From Pyxidicoccus xibeiensis (GTDB lineage Bacteria > Myxococcota > Myxococcia > Myxococcales > Myxococcaceae), in contig NZ_JAJVKV010000010.1 in the NCBI RefSeq assembly GCF_024198175.1, forward strand, positions 62,001 to 126,000: a stretch of DNA of 64,000 bases, given 5' to 3'. Below the pieces are notes generated by a model. That model was not told where the DNA came from and ran no database searches. It worked only from the letters and a program-made list of their open reading frames with translations. Each line of letters opens with the position of its first letter. Position 1 is the first letter of the stretch. Positions 18,601-26,093 of this stretch are shown here, one piece after another. Position numbers and translations under genes: made by a program.

Positions 18601-21600
18601 CAGGTCCGGTCCCTCTTCCTTGCGGGGACGGCCGAAGCGGTCGTACTGCCAGGCGGTGTAGACGCCATTGGCATCCTCGGTGGCCGCGAGCACGCCGAGT
18701 CCCCAGTGGTACACCATGGACTCGCGCTGGTTCAGCGCATTGGTCAGCGCCACGAGGAACGTCCGGTCATGGGTGTCGTACTCCAACGTCGTGGAGCGCG
18801 ACGTCTGGCCCGGCGCGCTCTGGACGACCTGGGTGACCAGGCCATCCGCCGCACGCACGTAGAGGGTGGACACCTCCAGATTCGGCGCGCCCGGCGACTG
18901 GGTCTCCTTCCTCAGGAGCGCCGTTCCCGGGTGATACTCGAGGCTCCGGCTCCGGACGACCGTCTCGCCCGACGTCTGGCTCGACTCCGTCGTGGAATAG
19001 AGCAGGCCGATGAGCCAGTCCGCCTCGAAGTTGAAGTACCTACCGGACCAGGTGGTCGTCTCACCGGTGTTGCGCGTCAGCTGTCTCGACGTCAGGTTTC
19101 CGTAGGTGTCGTCATACCCCCAGGTCGTGGAGGTCGAGCGCAACAGGGTGGCGGGTCCGTTGTTGACGCCCTCGTACTCGAAGTCGACGGAGTACACCGG
19201 GAACACCGCCAGGGACTGCCCGCCGGACCGCACGACGTGGCGGTACTGGAAGGTCCGCACCCGCTGGTGGAAACGCGCGCCCAGCTGCGTCGTCGTCGTC
19301 TCCCGCGTCGCCTGCCGGGCATAGGGGTAGAAGCTGCCCGAGCGGGTCTGGTGATCATACTCCGTCGTGACGCTCTGCCCGGCCGCCGCGTCCGTCACCG
19401 TCACCTTGCCGAAGCCCAGCCAGCCGCGCCCCTGGACGTCCGTGCGGCCGTCCTCGTAGTGGTAGCTCTGGGTCCGCACGGCCGGAAGTCCCACGTCCGT
19501 GCGCAGCTCGGAGACGAGCCAAATCCCCCCCTTGAGGCAGTACTGCGGGGCGGCGCACGCCGTGCCCCGGGTGTAGACGGAGGCGTCGGTCATCGGCTTG
19601 TAGATGAACTCCGCCCTCGCCCCCAGGCTGTCCTGCGCCGAGGTCAGCAACGCTGTCGGCGCCCCCTGCCGCGTGTAGACATGGAGGGAGCCATTGACGA
19701 CCTGAGCCAGGTCCGTCAGTCCGTCACCATTGGCGTCCAGAACCTGGGAGACGCGATAGCCGCCCGGGACGGACCGGCCCACGGGAATGGGAAGCACGTA
19801 CTCGAGGAACCGGGAGCCATTGGACACGAGGACCACGAGGTTCGTCCGCGCTCCGCCGCGGCTGTCCATCAGCAGCAGGTCCTGTCGGCCGTCCTGGTTG
19901 TAGTCGATGGGGCGCAGCCCATTGTCCACCTCCCACCAGTTCCCCAGCTCGTACGGCGTGGCCAGGTCCTGCACGACGGGCGGAGCGAAGCCGTCGCCCG
20001 TGTTCATCAGGATTTCGATGTCACCTCCGGACTGCGCCGAGCGGACCGCGTCGGGAAGCCCATCCCCGTTGATGTCGAGGAACACGTACGGCTTGTTGTT
20101 GACGTCCGTGCGGACGAGCGTCGTCTCCTGGATGTCGAAGAGCCCCGGGCTGACGAGCTTCGCCGCGTGATAGCGCGTCCCCAGGGGCTGGGTGGAGCCC
20201 GGCTGACGCTCCTTCGTCAGGATGCTGGCCCGGCCCGAGCCGTCCAGGTCGAGCGTATACGCCTCGCTCTCCGACGCCGTGGAGGGGGCTACGTCGACGG
20301 GCTGCGTCGCGATCTGCCCTCCCACGTTGGGGCGATACTGGAGGTGGGGCGAGGTGTTGGAACCCGTGCGCCGGAGGAGCTCGGGGAAGCCATCGCCGTC
20401 GAGGTCCGCGAAGGAGGACTTGCGAGGAGAGGCTTGGGTATCGGTGAGGCCCGTGAGGTTCGGCACCCAGGTGCCGGAAGCGGAGCGCGTCACCACGAAG
20501 AAGTCGTGCTCGTAGTGGACAGGGTACTCATCGTCGCACTCGACGGTCTGGACCATGGCGACGTCCATCCGCCCATCCAGGTTGATGTCCGCCCACCGCC
20601 CATCATGATTGAGCGTCGTGCCGCAGTCCTGATACGTCAGCTGGAGGCTGGACGAGGGGCCGAACCCCGACTCCGTGGCATGGCGGACCGCCCAGTGGAA
20701 CGTGTTGCCGGAGATGTCGTACACCTTGCGGTAGGCGAGGTCGTCGCGGCCATCTCCGTTGAGGTCCGCGGGCTGGAGCAGCCACCAGTACGGCTCGAGG
20801 AACCGGGGGCCCATGTCGGTGAAGTCCGTGAACCCCGTGTCCACGTCCGTGAAGGCACCACTCGCCGTGGAGTAACCGAAGGTGACCGGCTTCGTGCAGG
20901 CGCCCACGCCATCACACTCCCGGACCTGGTAGAGCAGGCTCCTGGCGCCGAAGTCATCCGTCGTGTAGCCGAGCAGGTAGGAGCGCTGGAGCTCGCGCAG
21001 TCCCGAGGCGGGGTTGACGACGCGCATCTGCACGCCGGTCATCCGCTTGCTCAGCTTCATCTTGAAGCCGGAGAGGTAGCTGACGCGGGGGTCCGGGCGG
21101 GACTCGTAGGCGAAGTCGATGAAGCGGGTGGCGGGCTGGGTGGCGCCGAGCGACGAGGCCGTATAGGCGACCTGCACCGGGAGCTGCTCGTAGGTCGAGT
21201 CCGCCGCATCGAAGACCACGGAGTAGTGGAAGGCGAGCGAGTTGCCGCTGCGGTCCTCCACCTGCGCCAGGGCCCAGGCCAGGCGGTTCTGCTGGCCGTC
21301 ACGCTGGACATCGAAGCCCGAGGTGTCCGACGGACGGACGCGGATGCGCTCCCCCGCGAGGGTCGACCCATTGAGCTGACCGTAGGTGAGGATCCGCCCG
21401 TCCTTCAGATACACCTTGAACTGCGTGGGACCGAGCGCGTCGGCCTGGACCGAGACGACGCGAGCAAACGTGTCGCTCTCGGTGCGGTACGTGGTGCCGG
21501 CCCCGCCATAGGTCCCCTGCGCCGCAATCAGCCGCTGGCCGTCCAGGCAGAAGACATCCGCGATGGTGAAGGTGATCTTCTCGGCGAGGCCGTCCTGGGC

Positions 21601-21978
21601 GACGGTCTTGTTGCAGCGGGTGACTCGCGACAGGCCCGCCAGATTCCAGCCGGAGCCCAGCAGACCATCACCGCTCCCCTGGTACGCGAGCGCGAGCTCG
21701 GGCTGCATGCCGGCGCGGCCGGCGGGAACCCACAGCGGGAGCGAGTAGCTGGCCGTGCCATCCGCGGTGACGGACGCACTCCCCGAGAACTGCCCGGGCA
21801 CCACTCCCGCCGTGTCGACCTCCGTGGGCACCAGGGTGTTCGGCGGCAGGTTCAGCACCGCCTGGGACACCGACCTGGGAGCGGCCGCGTGCGACCGCTC
21901 CTCCTCCTGGTGACTTCCACATGCACCCGCCGTGGCAAGGGTCACCAGGCCCAACATGAAACGCTTCTTCATTGTCAT
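15634..21978 (-). CDS. SpvB/YD-repeat (Rhs) lipoprotein with variable C-terminal tail
   Basis: This very large secreted protein has about 2,115 residues. It starts MTMKKRFMLGLVTLATAGAC, a signal peptide ending in a lipobox-like AGAC, so it is probably a lipoprotein. Next comes an SpvB-type N-terminal domain (SYSLPLWVPAGRAGMQPELA, GLLGSGWNLAGLSRVTRC), then FG-GAP/VCBS-type calcium repeats between about 390 and 800 (LDGDGFPELL, INGDGLPDAV, YNQDGRQDLLLM), then many YD repeats (for example YDRFGRPRKEEG, YDVYGRLRDQSYPAA). The Rhs core closes with GRFLSADPI and NNPLSFTDPSGY near residue 1,810. The last 300 residues are a specific tail of unknown activity, ending PSGGQWFKGLIGQRIYMP. Codon use at the start is less GC-biased than in neighbours (CGT, TTG, GGT, GCA, AGT). 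The ATG at 21972 is an alternative start. Confidence 0.93.
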   Translation of the reverse strand: MTMKKRFMLGLVTLATAGACGSHQEEERSHAAAPRSVSQAVLNLPPNTLVPTEVDTAGVVPGQFSGSASVTADGTASYSLPLWVPAGRAGMQPELALAYQGSGDGLLGSGWNLAGLSRVTRCNKTVAQDGLAEKITFTIADVFCLDGQRLIAAQGTYGGAGTTYRTESDTFARVVSVQADALGPTQFKVYLKDGRILTYGQLNGSTLAGERIRVRPSDTSGFDVQRDGQQNRLAWALAQVEDRSGNSLAFHYSVVFDAADSTYEQLPVQVAYTASSLGATQPATRFIDFAYESRPDPRVSYLSGFKMKLSKRMTGVQMRVVNPASGLRELQRSYLLGYTTDDFGARSLLYQVRECDGVGACTKPVTFGYSTASGAFTDVDTGFTDFTDMGPRFLEPYWWLLQPADLNGDGRDDLAYRKVYDISGNTFHWAVRHATESGFGPSSSLQLTYQDCGTTLNHDGRWADINLDGRMDVAMVQTVECDDEYPVHYEHDFFVVTRSASGTWVPNLTGLTDTQASPRKSSFADLDGDGFPELLRRTGSNTSPHLQYRPNVGGQIATQPVDVAPSTASESEAYTLDLDGSGRASILTKERQPGSTQPLGTRYHAAKLVSPGLFDIQETTLVRTDVNNKPYVFLDINGDGLPDAVRSAQSGGDIEILMNTGDGFAPPVVQDLATPYELGNWWEVDNGLRPIDYNQDGRQDLLLMDSRGGARTNLVVLVSNGSRFLEYVLPIPVGRSVPGGYRVSQVLDANGDGLTDLAQVVNGSLHVYTRQGAPTALLTSAQDSLGARAEFIYKPMTDASVYTRGTACAAPQYCLKGGIWLVSELRTDVGLPAVRTQSYHYEDGRTDVQGRGWLGFGKVTVTDAAAGQSVTTEYDHQTRSGSFYPYARQATRETTTTQLGARFHQRVRTFQYRHVVRSGGQSLAVFPVYSVDFEYEGVNNGPATLLRSTSTTWGYDDTYGNLTSRQLTRNTGETTTWSGRYFNFEADWLIGLLYSTTESSQTSGETVVRSRSLEYHPGTALLRKETQSPGAPNLEVSTLYVRAADGLVTQVVQSAPGQTSRSTTLEYDTHDRTFLVALTNALNQRESMVYHWGLGVLAATEDANGVYTAWQYDRFGRPRKEEGPDLADTTYSYSWGLGGQSALRVLSTRAGGEEAFTTYDRLGRFLSVRTRSFHGDQVTTSTEYDVLGRVVKQWTPSPLDATQRVATEFTYDNLGRKRTTRYPDGQLLSNTYEGLKTTSVDARGNLRVVHQHSNGQPASVEEWKDGAAFVTQYGYGPFDLPVLVTDAQGHSTFMGYDRSGRRTRLQDPDTGVNLTRYNPFGEVIEQVDGKGDATTYQRDLLGRETSITHAIDGEVRFTWDTAPHGIGQLASSQRVADPGTTLDDIIVGHTYDPVGRVASDVWTVDGQLYAVDMTYDVYGRLRDQSYPAAGGRRLTVRREYNTWGDLLSVREPASGYAYWTAESRNAAGQLTREQLGNGVVSKRAYDASGRLRFIDSKRATSPVQALAYAYDANGNLSERHDLLGRTTEDFAYDSLNRLTRWSVFQNCLPSVLAYRYDSIGNLLGSDVLQGTGFSSALYYEKTNGAGPHAVTRAGLAPYGYDRNGNQVSGPGRVVEYTGFNLPSRVSTNTGSTLFRYDAAGVRTVKQVVGGERTVYVGGLYEERTAPDGSALHVFSVQGAERVVAQVSWTTDVSQQAGPEQRLFLHADHLGSVETVTDAAGAVVERRKHEPFGGSRQVNDLTQPESPWGSQVRRGFTGHEQDDESGLINMNGRMYDPKLGRFLSADPIVSSAFSGQAYNRYSYVLNNPLSFTDPSGYLPISEAVIVYDSWYGGYAPVPGQGSAVIRTKPSTQDGCMAGVCWSNTKFAAATTDSTVSASSSSGMLKPPTLKGCTVDETICWVATPDLVTVESESSVRSEMSPEFSHFVHRSSRGAGGARGGYGGGGIQRFGSYNDGLARVLDAWAPGWMEWDVRTAGNFASGMGDFLTFNATRAIRGLNDSNAVVDRQSGAYTAGQVSGFVNSLFLGGGAALRPATKAMQQVTHWDTAAKVAGGTLRPGAWVMTGGGTLRNWLFSGTVRMYKLGDRVTHSVPGSALRWPSGGQWFKGLIGQRIYMP

Positions 21979-22078
21979 CCGTGGCGGCAAGGCCACGCCT
22001 CAACAGGAAATAGATGGGAACAGGGCGCCGCACGGGTGGACCCGCCGCGGCCTCCCCAGCGTGAAATCCGTACGTGGC

Positions 22079-22630
22079 TCAGGACGACTGGGTGCCACCA
22101 TCAGGGCGCGGATCGCAGGCAATCCCCGGGCACCCCTTCACCGTGCTGCAGGAGCCGTCACAGCAGGTGTACATGCCCGGACAGGTGAGCTGGACGCATT
22201 GGTTCTGGGAGCAGTTGCTGCCGTTGGGGCAGCTGCCGCAGGAGAGGTAGCCCCCGCAGCCATCCGCGAGCTGGCCGCAGGTGGCGCCCACGTCGCCGCA
22301 GGTCCGGGGCACGCAGACACAGACATTCTCCGTGCAGGAGTGGCCCAGGCCGCAGCCCCCACACTCGAGCGTGCCGCCACAACCATCCGGGAGGGTGCCG
22401 CACGAGGCATTCTCGGCCTCGCACGTCGTGGGCAAACACGGACACGTCCCGGTGTCCATCCGGCAGACGCCCCCCTCGTCCACGAGCTGGTCGCAGTCGT
22501 CGTCGAGTCCGTTACAGACTTCGGCCTGTCCCGGGACACAGGACGTTTGAGCATGCGCTGCCGGACTCCCCAGCGCGAAGAACACCCCACAGAGCACTGC
22601 GAGAAGCAGGCCCCTGACGCTTTCAGTCAT
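22079..22630 (-). CDS. Secreted cysteine-rich repeat protein
   Basis: This 183-residue protein has a signal peptide (GLLLAVLCGVFFALG ... AHA) and 27 cysteines in the mature part. The mature start contains EVCNGLDDDCDQLVDEG, the MopE-like repeat (CNGxDxDCDxxxDEG) common in myxobacterial surface proteins and thought to bind metal. Two copies of a Cys module follow: ASCGTLPDGCGGTLECGGC and ATCGQLADGCGGYLSCGSC, each introduced by a P-x-T-C segment. It is probably disulfide-bonded on the cell surface or in the medium. The ATG at 22630 is used because GGGTGAG precedes it, and a GTG four codons upstream is possible. It lies 100 bases upstream of the Rhs gene on the same strand and may belong to the same accessory segment. 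Confidence 0.85.
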   Translation of the reverse strand: MTESVRGLLLAVLCGVFFALGSPAAHAQTSCVPGQAEVCNGLDDDCDQLVDEGGVCRMDTGTCPCLPTTCEAENASCGTLPDGCGGTLECGGCGLGHSCTENVCVCVPRTCGDVGATCGQLADGCGGYLSCGSCPNGSNCSQNQCVQLTCPGMYTCCDGSCSTVKGCPGIACDPRPDGGTQSS

Positions 22631-22813
22631 TGTTTGACTCACCCGAGTTGAGTACGGCCGCCCCGGCCCCGCATCGGAGCCCTATGCGAAGGACAGGAGC
22701 GCGACCAGCCGCCGGTAACTACCCCGGGCAGGGTGATGAAAGCGTGACGGGGGAAAACGCCGTGGCGACGCCCTTCACGGTCAGGGCGACAGGCGCATAC
22801 GCGCCGGCAGGGC

Positions 22814-23713
22814 TCACGCCCGCGGGTGCGCGGCGTCGTAGACCTGCTGCAATTGCTCCCACGTCACCTGCGTATACCGCTGGGTGGTGGAAAGACTCGC
22901 GTGGCCCAGCAGCTCCTGGATGCTGCGGATGTCCGCGCCGCCGCCCAGCAGGTGCGTGGCGAACGAGTGGCGCAAGGCGTGCGGGCTCACCTTGCGCGCC
23001 AGCGCGCACTTGAGCACGTGGGCATCCAGGTGCCGCCGGATGCTGCGCGGGGTCAGCCGGCCCCCACGGAAGTTGAGGAACATGGCCTCCGGCGTCTGGT
23101 CCTCCGCGGGCGTGGCCAGCAGCTCGCCCCGGCGCGCCAGGTAGGCCTCCAGCGCGCGGATGGCCTGTGCGTTCACCGGCACCAGCCGCTCCTTGTTGCC
23201 CTTGCCCATCACCCGGATGATGCGCCCGCTCCGGTCCACGTCCAGCAGGTCCAGGCCGCACAGCTCGCTGATGCGCAGCCCGCCGCCATACAGCAGCTCG
23301 AGGATGGCCTTGTCCCGCAAGCCGAGCACCGTCTTCAGGTCATGCACGTCCAGGAGGGCGAAGACCTCCTCCACCGGCAGCACCTTGGGCAGCGCCTTGG
23401 GCAGCTTCGGGCTCTTCACCAGCTTCGCGGGGCTGGCCGGCAGGAGCTTCTGCCGCACGAGGTACTTGTAGAACGACTTGATGCTCGCCAGCTTCCGCGC
23501 CCGGCTCGCGGGCGCGTGGTCCGTGCTCAGCGTGCCCAGGTAGCCGCGGATGGCCGCGTGCGTGCCGGCCAGGAGCGACAGCTTCATGCGCTCCACCAGG
23601 TAGCGCTCGAAGTCCACCAGGTCCATGAGGTAGTTCCGCACCGTGTGGGGGGACGAGCCCTTCTCCTCCAGGTGGGCGCGGAACTTCTCCAGCAGCGGCG
23701 ACGGGTTCGTCAT
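22814..23713 (-). CDS. xerC: Tyrosine recombinase XerC
   Basis: This 299-residue integrase-type recombinase has an N-terminal SAM-like DNA-binding domain (FRAHLEEKGSSPHTVRNYLM). The catalytic residues are all present: Arg in GGGLRISEL, Lys in MGKGNKERLVP, the H-x-x-R box HALRHSFATH, His in LLGHASLSTTQ and the nucleophile Tyr in QRYTQV. Size and pattern match the housekeeping XerC that resolves chromosome dimers at dif, working with XerD. In many bacteria xerC is followed directly by hslV and hslU. In this window the Cys-rich, Rhs and TA genes separate them. It could instead be a second Xer-type recombinase, but trmFO-xerC-hslVU order favours XerC. Confidence 0.9.
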   Translation of the reverse strand: MTNPSPLLEKFRAHLEEKGSSPHTVRNYLMDLVDFERYLVERMKLSLLAGTHAAIRGYLGTLSTDHAPASRARKLASIKSFYKYLVRQKLLPASPAKLVKSPKLPKALPKVLPVEEVFALLDVHDLKTVLGLRDKAILELLYGGGLRISELCGLDLLDVDRSGRIIRVMGKGNKERLVPVNAQAIRALEAYLARRGELLATPAEDQTPEAMFLNFRGGRLTPRSIRRHLDAHVLKCALARKVSPHALRHSFATHLLGGGADIRSIQELLGHASLSTTQRYTQVTWEQLQQVYDAAHPRA

Positions 23714-23777
23714 GGCGAGGTGAGCCTACGGGCGCTGGAGATCCTCGCAAGATTCACGGCCAGCGCCCAGCCCGCCC

Positions 23778-26030
23778 CTACTTCGCCGGTGCGGGCGCGG
23801 CCGCCGGAGCCGCGGGCGCCATCGTCGGAGAGGCCTCCACCAGCGTCGGCAGGACCACCGAGCACGTCTCCGGGGACAGCCACCCTGCCCCGCACATGGC
23901 GTTGAGGACGGGCGCGCGCACCAGCCAGAGCAGGACGAACGCCACCGCCAGGCCGATGCCCAGCTTCGCCCAGCCGGACAGGCCCTCCGTCTCGCCGTCC
24001 TCCTCCTGCTGGCGGATGAGCTCCGGGCGGACCATGTCCATCCGGTCCACGCGAGAGCCCGGCGGCAGCCTCGGCCGGCGCGTCACCAGCGACGACAGGG
24101 CGGGCGTCAGCATCAGCCGGTCATTGAGCGCCCAGCCCGAGCCCTCCAGCAGCAGCGCCAGGTTGCGCCGCCGCAGCTTCAGCCACCCGAGCAGCCCCGC
24201 CGGCGCCATCACCACCAGCGCAATCACCGTCGTCGCGGAGATGAGGTCCACCAGCGTCAGCGACTTCACCTGCGTCACGATGAACGCCACCGACGAGCCG
24301 AGCGCCGCCGCCGCGATGCCTCCCGCCGCCAGCATCCCCGCCAGCCCTCCTGTCGCGGGCGCAGCCGCCGCGGGCGCCGCCCCCGCCGGAGCCGGAGGCG
24401 TCACCACCGCCTGCGTGTAGCCCTTCTCCAGCGTCGTATCGAAGGACTTCTCCCCCGCCGTTGCCAGCCCCTCCACCTTGCTGGTGATGAACGTGCCTAT
24501 CCGCGTGAAGGGCATGGTCATCGCCTCCCACAGCGACACGGGCTGGCGGATGACGTGCGTCACCGTGGCGTCGTGCTCCTTGCCGTCCACGTCGTAGAAG
24601 ATGCCCCGCTTGCCTACGACGAGGTCCGTGCTCCGCCCGCGCGTGACGGGCACCGCCACCTCGTAGCCCGGCGTCCCGTCCTTCGGCGCCACCTGCACGT
24701 AGAGGACACACGTGGTCCCCTGCCCCGTCAGCGCCGCGTGCGCCGCCCGGTTCGTCGTCAGCACCGACAGCGTGTACTTGCGCCCGCCCAGGATGAGCGT
24801 CCCCTTCTCCACCAGCGCCAGCCGCTTCGGCAGGTAGATGTTGGGCATGCTGATGAAGTTGTTCGCGAAGATGAGCAGCCAGCGCTGGTACAGCACCAGC
24901 CGCTCCAGCTCGACGATGGCGTCCAGCACCGGCTTGAGCGCCACGTCCGCCGCGCACTCCGCCTCAATCGCCGTGAGGTCCGCGTCCACCACCGCCGGCA
25001 GCACGTCCACCAGCTTGCGCACCGGGCTCGCCTCCAGCTTCGCCTGCCACGCGAGCACCGCGTCCGCCTTCGCGACCAGCTCGCGCCACGCCGGGTCCGT
25101 CAGCCGCCGCGCATCGCCCGTCTGCGGCGCCGCCACGTCCTTGCGGAACGACTCCAGCTGCTCGAACGCCGGCCCCCGGTGGAGCCGGGTCCACTCCAGC
25201 ACGCCCGCGGGCTCGGGCGGGGCGATGGGCAGGTCACCCGCCGCCTTCCCCAGCGCCGCCACGTCACCGAGCGCGTTCTCCACCCGGTCCGCGCGCAGCC
25301 GCAGGCTCGCCGCCGCCTCGGGCTGCGCGGCCACCAGCCGGCACTGCACGAAGTACGTGTCCAGCAGCGGCGCCACCTCGCGGATGCGCTTCGCCGTGTC
25401 CAGGCTCGCGTCGCCCCAGGTGAACGCCGCGCCCCGCGCCTCCACGTGCGCGAGCAGGGCCGTGCGCTCCTCACGGAAGCGCTTCACCATCGCCGGGTCG
25501 ATGCCCGCCTCGCCCGCCCGGTTCTTCACCTCCGGGAAGCAGGCCATGACGTCCGACGCCAGCGGGCGCAGCCGCTCGGGCAGGTGCGCGGGCGCGACGA
25601 TGCCGTCCCCGTTCTGCCCCGCCGCGCGCAGCGCCGCGTCGCTGGCGCGCACCTGCTCCAGGGAGATGCGCGTCGCGTCCGGTGCCTTCAGCGTCCGGAG
25701 GATGACCTCCGCCGCGCTCCGCAGCGGCCGGGCCTCCTCGGTGAGCGAGGCCAGCTCCAGCACGTCGCTGCCCGAGTCCGCGCCCCGCCGGTCCTTCAGC
25801 CGCTTCGCGGCCCACTCCACCGCGGCGCGCACCTCCGCCACCCGGATGCGGCCGTTGCCATCCGCGTCCAGGAACGTGAGGAAGCGCGGGTCACAGCTCA
25901 GCCCCTCGAGCGGACACGCCGTGGCAATCCACTGTGTCTCGGGGATGCGCACGGCCTCCTCGAGCACGTCGAAGGAGGGAAGGTCGACCTGGAGCGAGCC
26001 GCCATAGCGGCGATAGACGAGAGAGGCCAT
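23778..26030 (-). CDS. Large membrane protein with an EF-hand motif, function unknown
   Basis: This 750-residue protein is of no family I recognise. Near residue 55 it has LDADGNGRIRVAEV, a good EF-hand calcium loop, and a weaker second site (NGDGIVAPAHL) about 90 residues later. The middle is helical and Ala-rich. A beta-rich region follows (TTCVLYVQVAPKDGTPGYEVA, RSTDLVVGKRGIFYDVDGKE). The last third has several hydrophobic segments (GMLAAGGIAAAALGSSVAFI, TVIALVVMAPAGLLGWL, LGIGLAVAFVLLWLV) and an Ala/Pro tail, so it is an integral membrane protein with most of its mass at the N-terminal side. The ATG at 26030 is preferred over an upstream GTG at 26051. It lies between xerC and the propeller lipoprotein on the same strand. 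Confidence 0.85.
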   Translation of the reverse strand: MASLVYRRYGGSLQVDLPSFDVLEEAVRIPETQWIATACPLEGLSCDPRFLTFLDADGNGRIRVAEVRAAVEWAAKRLKDRRGADSGSDVLELASLTEEARPLRSAAEVILRTLKAPDATRISLEQVRASDAALRAAGQNGDGIVAPAHLPERLRPLASDVMACFPEVKNRAGEAGIDPAMVKRFREERTALLAHVEARGAAFTWGDASLDTAKRIREVAPLLDTYFVQCRLVAAQPEAAASLRLRADRVENALGDVAALGKAAGDLPIAPPEPAGVLEWTRLHRGPAFEQLESFRKDVAAPQTGDARRLTDPAWRELVAKADAVLAWQAKLEASPVRKLVDVLPAVVDADLTAIEAECAADVALKPVLDAIVELERLVLYQRWLLIFANNFISMPNIYLPKRLALVEKGTLILGGRKYTLSVLTTNRAAHAALTGQGTTCVLYVQVAPKDGTPGYEVAVPVTRGRSTDLVVGKRGIFYDVDGKEHDATVTHVIRQPVSLWEAMTMPFTRIGTFITSKVEGLATAGEKSFDTTLEKGYTQAVVTPPAPAGAAPAAAAPATGGLAGMLAAGGIAAAALGSSVAFIVTQVKSLTLVDLISATTVIALVVMAPAGLLGWLKLRRRNLALLLEGSGWALNDRLMLTPALSSLVTRRPRLPPGSRVDRMDMVRPELIRQQEEDGETEGLSGWAKLGIGLAVAFVLLWLVRAPVLNAMCGAGWLSPETCSVVLPTLVEASPTMAPAAPAAAPAPAK

Positions 26031-26093
26031 ACGTGCGGCGGAAGTAAGCACACCGCGCGCGACACCGCACGCCCCTCTCGCCGAAAGCGCTGT

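Noticed and set aside
15634..21978. Rhs protein considered as a type VI secretion effector
   Set aside because: It has a lipoprotein signal and an SpvB-type N-terminus, with no PAAR domain and no VgrG or adaptor gene nearby.
18706..22188. Long plus-strand open frame opposite the Rhs gene
   Set aside because: It is a shadow of the YD-repeat coding sequence, with no start site or domain support.
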